Assembly: GCF_028858725.1 (NCBI RefSeq)
Contig: NC_084790.1
Coordinates: forward strand, 85,747,506-85,811,505
From: Colius striatus
Lineage: Eukaryota > Chordata > Aves > Coliiformes > Coliidae
DNA length: 64,000 nucleotides
Direction of reading: 5' to 3'
The notes under the pieces were generated by a model, which made no database searches, was not told where the DNA came from, and worked only from the letters and a program-made list of their open reading frames with translations. Below, piece after piece: positions 12,801 to 23,915 of this stretch (the stretch's first letter is position 1; the number at the start of each line of letters is the position of its first letter). The position numbers and the translations under genes were made by a program.

Positions 12801-15588
12801 CTGTGAGGCTGGCAGAAAAGAAGCTGAACATAAACCAGCAATGCACCCTAGTGGCAAAGAGAGCCAATGGCATCTTGGCCGCACGAGGAAAAGTGTGCAA
12901 GACCTCATCTGAGATGCCAGGACAAGTTCTGAGCTCCTCAGTACAAAATACAGACTTAGATGACTAAGGGACTAGGACATCTCTCCGAAAGATACCTCTG
13001 TCTCCCGAGAAACCTGGGAAGCCTGGAAAAGAGAAGACTCAGGGGGATGTATGTAAATACCTGAAGGGAGGAGATGCAGAAAAAGCAGACAGCTTCTTCT
13101 CAACAGTGCCTAGTGACACAAGCAGTACAAATGAAAACATGTGAAACTCTACCTGAACACAAGAAAATGCCGTTTGGGGCATGAGGTCAGGGGGAGGTGC
13201 TGTGTTGTTTGATTTGGTTTTGTGGTTGTTTGGGTTTGGGGAGTGGAGGGTTATGTGAAGGTAGTCAAACACTGGAACAGGTTTCCCACAGAGGTGGTGA
13301 GGTCTACATGTATGGAGATCAGCAAAACTCAAATGGACATACATTCCTGGGCAACTTGCTCTAGATGAGTGTTTGAGCAGGATGCTAGACTAGATTATCT
13401 CCTTCCAACACAGTCATTCTGTGCAAGTGGTGTACAATTCCTAGGTGTACAATATCCTACTCATCAGACCAGGATACCAAACTGAACAACTTTGACAGCA
13501 CCAAAGCCACTTGAAAAAATGAAACAAAAAAAAGGAGCAACCATGAAAGAGCAACAGAAAAATTAAACCACATGATTGTTTTTCTAAGATCAGCACAGTA
13601 TAATTCTGTTCATGCTTCACCTTTCTTATCTTTTGACATTTTTTCATTTCATTTGACAAATTCTCGTTTCTCCCAGCTGCCCATGATGCAAAGCATTACT
13701 TGTAGGACTTCAACGTTCACTTGTTGAGGTCTCAACAAAACCCTCAGTTACATTCAACAATTACAGCTTCCAACACTTTTATCAAAGTACTCTTTATTCT
13801 CTTTAAAAATCAATTGAGGAAAGTGCTGTAATACTTTTATCTTGCACTCGGCAGAGGGGGCTCTAAATGCCATCTAAACTGTACTAGTTGATGTGTTTGA
13901 ATACATATCTCTAGAGACTGGCTTGGTGACTAGTACTAATAATAAGACCACCATTCTAGGTGGTCCTGCATTAGCAGGAGGGTTAGACTAGATGGTCACA
14001 TCCCTCTCCCTATCTGCCAGAGGCTGCATCTGGAATATTGTGTCCAATTCTGGGCCCCTCAGCTCCAGAAGGACAGGGAGCTGCTGGACAGAGTTCAGCA
14101 CAGGGCCACAAAGATGACAAAAGGTTGAGGCAGCTGGGGCTCTTCAGCTTGGAGAAGACTGAGGGGTGACCTCATTAATGTTTACAAATACAAAAAGAGC
14201 AGGTGTGAGGAGGATGGAGCCGGGCTGTTCTCAGTGATGGCCAAGGACAAGGGGCAACAGGTACGAGCTGGAACAGAAGAGGTTCCAAAGAAATACAGGA
14301 CAAACTTCTTCCTTGTTCAGGTGATCAGGCAGTGGAACGGGCTGCCCAGATGGGCTGTGGAGTCTCCTTCTCTGGAGACATTCCAACCCAGCTAGACAAG
14401 TTCCTGTGTGACCTGCTCTAGGTGGTCCTGCTCTGGCAGGGGCATTGGACTAGATGATCTTTCAACCCCCACCATTCTGTGATTCTATGGAAGGCTGCTG
14501 TTTGCTCTACCTAACTGCTTGGCTACCAATTAAGCTTTCTGTTACAACGAGTAATGAACATCAGGCACCAATGCACAGTGTAACGTACAGAGCCGCACTC
14601 AGTTGATGGCTTCTCCCATAATCATTCCTCTAAGGATACAGTACAGCTGAAAACGGTAGGACAGATATTGGTATTAGCTACTTGTTCGCTACCTCTCTCG
14701 TCTCTTATCAGTTGCTGCCAGATACTCCTGCATTGTCGCATCCACCTTTCTCTGCACAACACTGTGCAGCCATTTCTCTTCATTGCGTCGGTGCCACTCG
14801 TGGACGTTGCGATAGTGGTTGTGCAGTTTTAAGAAGTGAGGACTTTCAAGGAGTTCCTGTTCTTTCTGCCTGCGAGCCAAGGCACGATTTAGACTTGTTT
14901 GCTCTTTAGGAGGCTTAGCTCTCTGTAAGAGAAAGTGTGTGTCAGTGGTGAAAATGTTAATATGGTGGGTTTTTTAAGTTTCATTCATGAACCAATAAGT
15001 ACACAACACTAAATTATAAGAGTTTAGGGTAACTAGAAGGGAAACCTCCACAGCCTTTACTGAATGGTTTGGGTTGGAAGGGATCTTTAAAGGTCACCTA
15101 GCCTAGCCCCCAAAGAGCAAACCATCAGTGCAAGACTGACATGAAATGACCTCAGGTACTGGTCTGTTGCCCAAGTTATACCTTAAATCTTTCCCGCGAC
15201 ATCCAAGGGGGTGTGGCCAGTCTGCTTTACCGTCCCGAACTGACGCTCTCCCCGCGGGTAACGCCGGCGGTGCCGCCCGGGGCCCTGAGCGCCTCCTCAC
15301 GCATCGCCCCCGCTTCGCCCACGTACCCGCAAAGCAACAGCCTCGCCTCGCGCGGGGACAGTCAGCCAGCTTCCCCGGGGACCCATCCTCGGCAGCGAGT
15401 CCTGCCGAGGCCCCCAGCTCCCCCGGGAGCCCCGTCTCACAGCACTCCCGCCTCCTCTCGGAAAGCCGTGCGGCAACCGGCACCGGGCTGGTGCGACCCC
15501 CCAAGCACCTCACCAGCGCCACGGAGTGCGGGACGGGCCCGGTCACCTCCCGGAGCCGCCGCTGCTGCCGCCACCGCTGAGTTTCCAT
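3592..15588 (-). CDS. CFAP53: CFAP53 (CCDC11), 5' half of gene, coding exons 1-4 (partial)
   Basis: Cilia- and flagella-associated protein 53 is a coiled-coil protein of centriolar satellites, basal bodies and axonemes, needed for motile cilia and left-right patterning (known for the family). Joining 15588-15514, 14922-14693, 11923-11750 and 3895-3592 gives 261 codons with all phases consistent. The joined protein aligns in my memory with the N-terminal half of the human protein (about 514 aa). Shared blocks include REVxGPxP, AKPPK, LRELLxxEE, QQFRExCEELRV and [10 protein letters not shown]. After about residue 80 it is nearly all charged helix (trichoplein/TPH-type coiled coil). I chose ATG 15588 because METQRW matches the human start MYSQRF; an in-frame ATG at 15606 would add six residues. 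The remaining exons must lie left of position 1: I see no Lys/Glu-rich minus-strand exon in 1-3591. Identification is strong; exact start is moderate. Confidence 0.93.
4698..5308 (-). mobile_element. CR1 fragment, second subfamily, 0.6 kb
   Basis: Antisense CR1 with TAGAATCATCACTTCAGCTG at its 3' end, the GTGCAACTTGAG block and the conserved CCCAGCTCTGGCCACGCTGC stretch. Confidence 0.88.
5906..7332 (-). mobile_element. Solo LTR, ERVL-like, 1427 bp, with 5-bp target duplication
   Basis: The ends TGTCGTGGTTTG and CAAACCATGACA form a near-perfect inverted terminal repeat (11 of 12). Both sides carry the 5-bp duplication TGGGG (5901-5905 and 7333-7337). AATAAA on the minus strand (about 6130) gives the orientation. 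The interior (about 6370-6970) holds diverged repeats of a GGACACGGCCTCCTCTGGCC block. A purine-rich AGAAGAAGG tract lies at 7125-7165. The termini and 5-bp duplication fit the ERVL-type LTRs common in neoavian birds. No gag, pol or env remains. It lies in CFAP53 intron 3. Confidence 0.88.
8064..8190 (+). mobile_element. Short degraded CR1-like fragment
   Basis: AGTGACAGGACAAGGGGTGA and AAGCTCTTCCCTGTGAGGGTG match the CR1 3' region; the flanks are too decayed to place. Confidence 0.6.
9350..10246 (+). mobile_element. CR1 copy retaining the end of its reverse-transcriptase frame
   Basis: The 5' part encodes [18 protein letters not shown] then [17 protein letters not shown], the C-terminal portion of CR1 ORF2 reverse transcriptase. 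It is followed by the standard CR1 3' region, with internal deletion and frameshifts. It is the only copy here in which a reverse-transcriptase motif is readable. It abuts an opposite-strand CR1. Confidence 0.88.
10247..10570 (-). mobile_element. CR1 fragment inverted against its neighbour
   Basis: Antisense CR1 3' region (GCCCTGCACTGGCCTCTCTC, GGAGCTGGGGAGCCCAGAAC) beginning directly after the plus-strand copy. Together they form an inverted repeat in CFAP53 intron 3. Confidence 0.88.
11358..11412 (-). mobile_element. CR1 3' terminal stub
   Basis: CACAGAATCACAGAATCTTA then GGAAGGGACCTTTAAATA: the terminal few dozen bases only. Confidence 0.7.
11750..11923 (-). CDS. CFAP53: CFAP53 coding exon 3
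   Basis: The acceptor is ATTACAG before 11923 and the donor is GTATCT after 11750. The 174 bp are phase 2 at both ends. It encodes [13 protein letters not shown] through EKREQQF, which is strongly family-like coiled coil. Translation read past the donor (YLTNRIW) is intronic. Confidence 0.95.
12800..13432 (+). mobile_element. Old, diverged CR1
   Basis: Recognisable but decayed CR1 blocks (AATGGCATCTTGG, GACCTCATCTGAG, GGTTTCCCACAGAGGTGGTG, TAGACTAGATTATCTCC). It includes a T/G-rich inserted stretch near 13200. Confidence 0.7.
13950..14494 (+). mobile_element. CR1 copies, short tail fragment plus longer copy
   Basis: A 60-bp CR1 tail (AGGAGGGTTAGACTAGATGG) is followed at about 14022 by a second CR1 from GGCTGCATCTGGAATATTG to ACCATTCTGTGATTCTATGG. 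Confidence 0.85.
14693..14922 (-). CDS. CFAP53: CFAP53 coding exon 2
   Basis: The acceptor is TCTTACAG before 14922 and the donor is GTAGCG after 14693. The 230 bp start phase 0 and end phase 2. It begins RAKPPKEQ, matching human RSKPPKGQ, and continues with an Arg/His/Glu-rich helix ending DKRRER. Intron 1 is only 591 bp. Confidence 0.93.
15060..15116 (-). mobile_element. CR1 3' stub in CFAP53 intron 1
   Basis: GGTTTGGGTTGGAAGGGATC then TTTAAAGGTCACCTAG: the antisense terminal CR1 block. Confidence 0.7.
15514..15588 (-). CDS. CFAP53: CFAP53 coding exon 1
   Basis: Codes for 25 residues starting METQRW and ending HSVAL. It stops at a GTGAGG donor (15513-15508), phase 0. An upstream in-frame ATG at 15606 lies inside an RFX X-box. 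The frame remains open upstream to 15723, but that part has no resemblance to the family and is probably leader or promoter. Confidence 0.85.
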
Positions 15589-15598
15589 CGCGCCTCCC

Positions 15599-15612
15599 GT
15601 TGCCATGGCAAA
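15599..15612. promoter_or_regulatory. RFX X-box at CFAP53 5' end
   Basis: The 14-mer GTTGCCATGGCAAA differs at one position from the palindromic X-box GTTGCCATGGCAAC bound by RFX factors, the master regulators of ciliary genes (known). It ends 11 bp before the chosen CFAP53 ATG and contains the alternative upstream ATG (15606). RFX control of this ciliary gene is inference from the motif and the gene's function. Confidence 0.75.
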
Positions 15613-15647
15613 GAGACGCGGCGGAACTGACGTTTCGGTTGAACCGC

Positions 15648-15657
15648 CGCATGCGCA
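15648..15657. promoter_or_regulatory. NRF1-like site and GC-rich promoter of CFAP53
   Basis: CGCATGCGCA is a good core of the NRF1 palindrome. It lies about 60 bp upstream of the CFAP53 start, within CpG-rich sequence running from about 15200 to 15720. No TATA box is visible. A CpG-island promoter is inferred. Confidence 0.5.
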
Positions 15658-15710
15658 GGCGGCCGGGAGGGCTGAGGCCAGGCCCGCCTCATGGCGGCAT
15701 GACACCCGCT

Positions 15711-16880
15711 TCACCCTCAGCATGCCCTCAGCACGGCTCCAAGCCTGGCTCTCAGCCCATCGTCAGCCAGGCTCTCAGCCCCACTCAGCCTGGCCCTCAG
15801 CCTGCACTCATCCCGCCCTCAGCCCGGCTCTCAGCTCGCCCCTCAGCTCGCCCTCAGCCCACTCTCAGCCCAGCTCTCAGCCCGGCTCTCAGCTCGCCCC
15901 TCAGCCCGCCCTCAGCCCACTCTCAGCCCGGCTCTCAGCTCGCCCCTTAGCTCCCCCTCAGCCCGGCTCTCACTTCACCCCTCAGCTCGCCCTCAGCCCA
16001 CTCTCAGCCCAGCTCTCAGCTCGCCCCTCTGCCCGCCCTCAGCCCGGCTCTCAGCTCGCCCCTCAGCCCGCCCTCAGCCCACTCTCAGCCCGGCTCTCAG
16101 CTCGCCCCTCAGCCTGGCTCTCAGCTCGCCCCTCAGCTCGCCCTCAGCCCACCCTCAGCCCGGCTCTCAGCTCACCCCTCAGCCTGCCCTCAGCCCACCC
16201 TCAGCCCGGCTCTCAGCTCGCCCCTCAGCCCGGCTCTCAGCTCGCCCCTCAGCCCGCCCTCAGCCCACCCTCAGCCCGGCTCTCAGCTCGCCCCTCAGCC
16301 CGCCCTCAGCCCACTCTCAGCCCAGCTCTAAGCTCGCCCCTCAGCTCGCCCTCAGCCCACTCTCAGCCCAGCTCTCAGCTCGCCCCTCAGGCCGGCTCTC
16401 AGCTCGCCCCTCAGCCCACCCTCAGCTCGCCCCTCAGCCCACCCTCAGCTCGCCCCTCAGCCCACCCTCAACTCACCCCTCAGCCCGGCTCTCAGCTTGC
16501 ACCTCAGCCCGCCCTCAGCCCGGCTCTCAGCTGGCCCCTCAGCTCGCCCTCAGCCCACTCTCAGCCCAGCTCTCAGCTCGCCCTCAGCCCACTCTCAGCC
16601 CACTCTCAGCCCAACCTCAGCCCGGCTCTCAGCCCACCCTCAGCTCGGCTCTCAGCTCACCCCTCAGCCCACCCTCAGCTTGCCCCTCAGCCCACCCTCA
16701 GCCTGACCCTCAGCTCGCCCTCAGCCCGGCTCTCAGCTCACCCTCAGCTCGGCCCTCAACTCAGCCTGGCTCTCAGCTTGCCCCTCAGATCACCCCTCAG
16801 CCCGGCCCTCAGCTCAGCTCTCAGCTCACCCCTCAGCTCACCCTCAGCCCGGCTCTCAGCTCACCCTCAGCTTGGCTCTC
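15711..16880. repeat. CTCAGC-rich minisatellite array (about 1.2 kb)
   Basis: A tandem array is built from 11-12 bp subunits such as CCCGGCTCTCAG, CTCGCCCCTCAG, CCCGCCCTCAG and CCCACTCTCAG. In many places these combine into a higher-order unit of about 46 bp. Subunit order varies along the array, which suggests unequal exchange. The plus strand is C-rich with almost no TAA, TAG or TGA, so long open frames (including one of 446 codons) arise by composition. The minus strand reads GAGCTGAGGG and GGGCTGAGGG and has dense G-runs. It begins about 100 bp upstream of the CFAP53 start. Confidence 0.95.
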
Positions 16881-17264
16881 TCCTTGCCCCGCACACGCTG
16901 TGCCACAGCTCTTGGCTTGCAGTGTGTCTGAGAGTGATGGTGTAAACAAAATGTTGTCTGCCGTTCAGAGCCCCGCTCCCGGTACTCCTGCTTGGTGTAA
17001 GGTTTACCTCGCTGTGCAGCCTGGTGGCATCTACTGGGAGCAGAGGCTGACACAGATGGGAACCTGCGTGAACAGGTTTTGAGTCAATAAGCGCATAAAA
17101 GAAGGATCTGACTTTAATGGGGAGAATGGGTTCTGTGTGCCCACGGGCTGATGGTTGCTGGGTGCACCCCACAGCAACAGCTCCCGGAGAAGGACCCTCG
17201 AAGAGGCCTTCTGTGGTATGAGTCCTGCTGATGGCAGGCTCCACAGCTGCCCAAGGGAGAGGAA

Positions 17265-17634
17265 AAGCTTGTGGGGCTGTTAAGCCTGGAGAGGAGACCT
17301 TATTAATGCTGATCAATACTTAAAGGGCAGGTGTTGAGAGGATGGGGCCAGTCTTGGTTCTGTGGTGGGCAGTGACAAGAGGTAACAGGCTCGAGCACAG
17401 GCAGTACCACTGGCAGAGGAGGAGAAACTCCTTTGATGCTGAGGTGATGGAGCCCTGGCCCAGGCTGCCCAGGGAGGGTGTGGAGGCTCCTGCTCGGGAG
17501 GTTTCCAACCCCACCTGGACACATTCCTGTGCCCCTTGAGTGAGGGAAACCTGCTTTAGCAGGGGATTGGTCTGGATGAGCTCTGCAGAGCCCTTCCAAC
17601 CCCCAGCATTCAGGGATTTTGTGATTCCATGAAA
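17265..17634 (+). mobile_element. CR1 3' fragment
   Basis: AGCCTGGAGAGGAGACCTTA to CAGCATTCAGGGATTTTGTG, including the CAGGCTGCCCAGGGAGGGTG block. Confidence 0.85.
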
Positions 17635-20600
17635 ACAGGAAACAAAACATTGGCTTTGGATCAGCGATTGCTTCAAGTTCAGTGCCCACAAAGTCTCAGG
17701 AATAACCTATTGCTGAAGCTTTGAAGCCCAGGAACACACATACTGCCAAGAACTTGGCTTTCTTGCACATAATCAGGACTTGGCTGATAGCAAATTGGAA
17801 AAAAAATGACACAAAGGAAGAAAGGTCAATGTTTATGTCTGACTGTAAGGCTTGTTCTTATCCAGCTGCTATCTACAGTGCAATTACTTTGAGTATCAGA
17901 GATGGAATCCTTGCACAATCAAACAAGTCTGTATGATAGATAGCATTTGCACACTGGAGCACATTCTAAGCAACCACAGTAGTGCTTGAACTGGAATCTC
18001 TTGGGTAGACTAGTAGATCTCAGTAGAGACTTCTGTTTTCACCCTATGGTGACTTTAGTCCTTGAAATGTTTGGCAGAGAGAGACAGCTTCTCTGCAGGA
18101 AACTCTGGCTTTCCCCCTTGAAAACTCCCCTGTTTATTTGTTGGGAGAGGCTGAAATTCTGAGTATATTGCCTAGTATTTTATGAGGTTTTTAATGGGAA
18201 ATGTTCCCTTGGTGTTAACATTCACACAAAAACACAGATTGATTTCACGTGTAATAAATACATGCAGACTACACAAGCATGCAGTGCTTCCATCTGTTTG
18301 AATCTGTGGATCCTCCTGTCCCCCTGTTAATGCTTTTATTGTTACGTGGATATTATTTATTAAACATGAAGTCCCTCCACCGGGTTTGAAAAGATTTCCT
18401 CATGAAAAAGCCAATTTTAGTCCAAAGGCGTAACAGATGGCTTGTGACTTTATCTGACATGAAAAAAAACCCAGATTCTCTTTAACTTACATGTCAAAGG
18501 GGTTCCTGATGGCTGCATTGTTCTTCAGGCTTTCCTCACTGGGGGAATAGATATATATGGGTATTAATAACATGTGATTTGTCCTGGGTTTGCTGGCTTG
18601 AATCTTCCTTCCTCAAATCCTGTCTCTAAGGACCAACCAAAGAACTTTCCAGGAAAAAATCCCCACTGGACCCTGAGGTGTCAACAACTGCACAAATCTC
18701 AGAGCTTTTTAGATGTTGGATGAGGTTTCTAACTGCTTTAAGCAGAGATAGCTATAAAAAGAGACACCTCTCCCTTCTCACCCTGCTCAGACAGATCAGC
18801 ACAGAGATACAGCTCATGGAAGTGAACCCTGGTAACGGGGTGATGTGATTCCTCAGGCTTGCTCTCCCTTGGCACGGCTACAAGAACATGAACATTGGCA
18901 TGAGGGAAGGGCTGGGAAGGAGCTGAGGGCAGGACAGCACCCATGTCATGAGTTAGAACAACTCACCAAGACAGAGACCTTTTTGAAGAGCAAAATCTGG
19001 TGATAAAATCCAGCAAGGACAATAGGGCCTTTCTGCTCTTGAAGTATCAGAAGCTGATTGATGTCAAACTAAGGAACAATTCCCCCTTTTCTTTGTAAAA
19101 AACCATAAATCTTTTACTTCTTCCTCTAGAAGAAAAACTAACTCAATTTAAGTGAACCAAAGTCATCCCCACCCCTCATTAAAGACAAGGCTTTCTCTAC
19201 AGTGGCTGCCTGTTCCTTTTGTGTGGGATTGTGGTGGCTGCATGAGCCAGCCCTTGGGCACACCAAGTCCCTTCCTTCTACAGAATCAAAAGTCCTTCTG
19301 CCCTGACAGATGCCCTGGGCTTCCCAAGCTGGGGCTTTGAGAAGTTTCCAGCTCCTTTCTGGTTCTGAATTCCCCTGGGGTTTCCTCACTGGTCATGCTC
19401 TAGACTGCCTCAGGTTCCTCCAGTCATACTGCCTTCAAATCCTTCCTGCCAGTGCCCTCAGATAATCCTCAAAGTACTTGCTTAGTAAAATTGTGTCTTT
19501 TGGTACTTGTATTCTTTTTTATTTTTTTTTAAGGATTTGCTCTTTGTTCAGATCCACATGACTGAGTCAGGAAGAGAGACAGCAGAGTCACACAAACATG
19601 CCTCCAACGACATGCTTTGTGCGAATAGCAGAGCTCAGAACTCACACCAAGGTACTCTGAGTAGAGCAGTTAAAAAGAAACCCTTTCCTTCAGCCACAGC
19701 TGGCACCATACATCTTGGCACAGAGCCCCAGATGCAGCAGGACTGTGTGGTTTCCTTGGGGAAAGCTGCCTCACGTCTTGTCTCTCTCACCTTTGTAATT
19801 CATCTGAATTCCTGATGGAACAACGTTGAGCCTGAGAGTGCTGCGGACGCTTTGTCGTGCAGCTGTGAGCAGCTCTGACTGTCAGCATTCATTGCGCCTC
19901 TCTGTAATGAAGCACCTGTTTCTGCTGCAGCCCTGTGTCTCCCCAAGGAAGCTTCTACTCCAGGCATATCAGGTGGAGACGAGTAATTCTTAAACTTTAA
20001 TCAACCCTGAGCTTCATGTTAGGGCTGAGATGCTTTGAGTTGGAGTCCAAGGAGTAACTGTTTGCCTTAGGAGCTGAAAAGAGATCCACAAACATTCAGT
20101 GTGAAGAAAGGAGGCAGCTGATGGGATAGGTCTGCACTTGGCTTGGCTAAGGGCATCAGCTGTGTGCATGAGTTGTGCTTGGTCACTGTGGTTTAAATGG
20201 AGAAGTGCAAAGATCAGAGCCCTTCCCTGACTATGTCTGAGCCAGGCGCCAGCACAGAAATGCTCTTCTTCACATCAACTCACCCTGCGGAAGGCAGCGG
20301 GGGAGAAGATCAGCTGCTCTTCTCCCTCCACACCCATGAGTGAGTAGAGATGTTATTCTCCTTGCTTTCTCTCAACCTTGAAAGAGCAAAGAGTGACCAC
20401 AAAAAGGGAAAGCTATGTGAAGAAGGGCTGAATAATCCCAGCATGAGAAGATCATCATGAACACAGACAGTGTATTTTAAGGCTGTCATGCACCCAGATT
20501 TACAGAGTTTGGTGGATCTAGACATTAAAACTGCCCTTATTGCTAAAAAAACTGGTTGTGGTCCTTCCTTGCCTCCCTACCCCTTGAGCCAACCTGCCAC

Positions 20601-21051
20601 TGTTCTCCTCAGTAAACTTTTTCCTGTATCCTCCTGGTTTCACTGTGAAGACCCTGTTGTCCTGCCTGGCTTTGCCAGCATCCAGTGCTGCCAGCATTCC
20701 TGTCCCTCTGCAGCTACTGGGACACAGCCCCAGAGCCTCATCTAGTTTTAGGTGCCAGCCTTTCAATGCTGTCAGAGAGATCCAGAGACCAAAACATCTC
20801 TGAGTTGCTTTAGCTGTTATCTTGCAATTACAATGAAATATCACAGAAAAGCTAACCAGGCCCTTTGCAAGGTTTCATCACCTATGTCCTACCCTGTCCT
20901 CCGTCACTACCTCAGCATGCGGGGAGAGACTGGTTGTATAGTCAAAATTCCCCTTTCAGCAAACCAGGGTCAGTGGAGCAGAGTGAAGTGGGAGGCTTGA
21001 AATTGCTGTAGTCACAGCTCTGGGATGACTGCGGTGTTATCTGTAGTACCT

Positions 21052-21356
21052 GCTCAGCTGAGCACTGAAGTCCAGGAGGAATAAGCTACAAGTGACAGGA
21101 CAAGAGGAAACAGCCTCAAGTTGCCCCAGTGGAGGTTTAGATTGGACATGTGCAACAATTTCTTCCCTGAAAGAGCCGTGAAGCCCTGTCCCAGGCTGCC
21201 CAGGGCAGTGGTGCAGTTCCCATCCCTGGAAGGATCCCAAAGCCATGTAGCTGTGGGGCTGAGGGACATGGGTTAGTGATGGCTGTGCTGGGAGAATGGT
21301 TGGACTCAATGAGCTTAAAGGGCTTTTCAGGCATCAAGGACTCTGTTACCCTGTGA
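21052..21356 (+). mobile_element. CR1 fragment, second subfamily
   Basis: AAGTGACAGGACAAGAGGAA, GGGCAGTGGTGCAGTTCCCA and a tail CTCTGTTACCCTGTGA. Same subfamily as 1921-2336 in the other orientation. Confidence 0.85.
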
Positions 21357-23403
21357 AATCAATATTCTACATCCAGCACTCTGGCAAAGTCTAAACTGCA
21401 AACCCTGGCACAGTAACACTCTGGTGAATGCACTGCTGTGGCAGATCTCTACTGGCCTGGGGTGCAGAGATGTGCAGACATTTTGCCTTCTTGATTAAAT
21501 TCCAGGTGGGAACAATTTCCCTGGTGTAAAAAATGATAAAATGTGTATATTTGTTGCTGGGAAACACATTTTTCCGTGACTGAGCCAAGAACTGAGTGTG
21601 TAACCCAGCTGGAGTATTTAAAGAGGGACTGAAAGTGTTTAATTTTTTCAGGTTTCGCTTGTTGCTAATTTTGTGATCTCTGTAAAAGATTACTTCAATG
21701 TTCTTAGCTAAAAAGCAATCTCTGTTAACTGTAAACTTTCCTTCCTGTTATTTTCACATGAGTCTTTTCAAGTCAGACAAAAGATTCTGAAAGATAAGAT
21801 GGTGTACTATGAAAGATGCTTCTGCCTCCCCGTCCCATGCCAACCACAGGAAACTGATTTGCTGTCCCCGTTGCACCACTGGTCACCAAAACATCTGGTA
21901 GGGTCAGCAGAAGAAAGCAGGGATAAAGGGTTAGAGTCAAAGGGAGAATGAGGAAAGGACAGGTTATGCTGAGGTTTGATAAACTGATAGTTCTTGAATG
22001 AGCTTTGTGTGATGCAGACTTCATCCTAGAAGACATAAGAAGTGTTTCCAGCCGTCTCAGAGCCATTTGCAAGGAGGCTTTTAGAAGGGAGGCAAAGTGC
22101 CTGCAGGCTCAGAAAGGGGGAATATAGTCTCTCTTTCAAACAAACAAACAAACCCCAAACCAAACAAGGAAAGGGTTTGGAAATTACAAGCCTCAAGAAC
22201 TTCAGTTCCTGAAAAACAATATCAAAGACACCATGGAATAAGTAATTGGGAAATCATTTGTATGCAACTAAGAAGAAACTACAGAGACAAACATCACCCA
22301 ATGCAGATTTGTCAAGGACAAATGGTTTCACTTGAATCTCATTTCCTTTCATGATGGGTAACAGGCCTCTTGAGGGAAGATACAGTAAATGCCATGTGAT
22401 GAGGCTTTTAGCACCTCCTCACACCCCAGGGCAGCCTCAGTCCCACTGTGATCCCTGGGCAGGGGACAGTCACCCACGGTGTGCACCTGCCTCTCCTGGG
22501 GGTTAATTTCAGTGATGGTGAGAAGAGTATTTCAGCCTGGAGAGGCCATGGAGGTGCTGAGTGCTAGGACTGGGATAGGGATGCAGTTTCCAAACAACCT
22601 GAAAGATTGGGAGGAAAGGGATGAAAAAGCAGATGTGGCACAGAAAGAACCAGAAGTCATCAGGAGAAGCAGATGGAGAACAGAAAGAAGCCAGAGAGGT
22701 TTGATGTCCTCTTTGTTGCAGCTAAACCCTTGGGACTTTTTGTCTTTATGTGGTTGATACGTGATAGATACAGCAAAAAATAAAGCTCTTTTTCCCACCA
22801 AATGTCACATGGTGTAAAACATGCCATAAATAGTTCATTAGCAAACTTGTTTTTCCCAGTATGTTTCCTAAACCCGTTTGAGGTTTACACTCAACAGACC
22901 CACCCAGTTCATTCAGGGCAAAAGGTGCTTCAGCAGATTTGGAAATGGAGTCTCCTTCTATGTCATCTTTCTCTTACTGTTTTAGTTACTTTTCATTTCC
23001 TTTTCTCTCTACTCCTTTCCAGAGCTGACTGTGACATTTCCAGCTTACTGCTTTAAAAAAGAATCATATCCTCAACAGTAATCGCCTGATTTGAAGAGTT
23101 AATTTGAGGGAGAACATTTTGATGGTAACAGTTTAATTAAGAATGTTTGTTCATTCTCACTGTGAAACTACCTTTTAAAATAAGAGAACTAACAAGCAAC
23201 AAACAATAGAAATAATATCTTAAAGAAAAGGGTTTGTTGGCAAGGTGGTCTCTTTGCTGGGTTGTTTTTTAATTCCTTTACATTTAATCTAAGATGAAGC
23301 TTCGGAATTTGTCCTTTAATTCTCAAAGTATTTCCCACAGGTTACCACTCATTCCTACAAAATTCTGAAGGTAAAAGGCTTCCAGGTGATTTCTTCATTA
23401 AAA

Positions 23404-23915
23404 TCTGTGTCCAGTTCATCATTAACATCTGTGTTCCTTTCTGGGCTCCCCAGCTCGAGAGGGACAGGGAACTGCTGCAGAGAGGCCAGTGCAGGGCCAG
23501 CAAGATGATCAGGGCACTGGAGCATCTTCCTCATGAGGAAAGGCTGTGGGACCTGGGGCTGTTTAGTCTGGAGAAGAGGAGACTGACGGGGGAGCTAATT
23601 CATATTGACAAATATCTCAGTGGTGAGTGTCAAGAGGTTGGGGCAGCTGTTGTATTTAGTAACAGGACAAGGGGTAATAGAAAGAAGCTGGAACACAAAA
23701 AGTTCCATTTAAACAAGAGGAAAAACTATGTCACTGTTTCAGTGAGGGAGCCCTGGCCCAGGCTGCCCAGGGATGGTGTGGAGTCTCATTCATTGGAGGG
23801 CTTCAAGACATGTTCCTGTGTGACCTGATCTAGGTGGGACCTGCTTCTTAGGGGGGTTGGCCTGGATGATCTCTAAAGGTCCCCTCCAACCCCCACCATT
23901 CTGTGACTCTGTGAT
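23404..23915 (+). mobile_element. CR1 3' fragment
   Basis: CTGGGCTCCCCAGCTCGAGA to ACCATTCTGTGACTCTGTGA. The 5' end shows a short internal duplication around GTGTCCAGTT. Confidence 0.88.

Larger units (their letters stand above)
11924..14692 (-). other. CFAP53: CFAP53 intron 2
   Basis: A 2.8-kb intron with an old CR1 (12800-13432) and younger CR1 (13950-14494). The remainder is AT-rich without recognisable features. Confidence 0.85.

Noticed and set aside
15607-15723. Longer CFAP53 start at 15723 in the same frame
   Set aside because: The extra N-terminus is Ala/Cys/Arg-rich CpG-island translation, includes the NRF1-like site and X-box, and has no counterpart in the family.
15605-16945. Open frame of 446 codons on the plus strand, rich in Ser, Pro, Ala, Gln
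   Set aside because: It is the translation of the CTCAGC minisatellite, which lacks stop codons in several frames; the other frames are open too and there is no domain.
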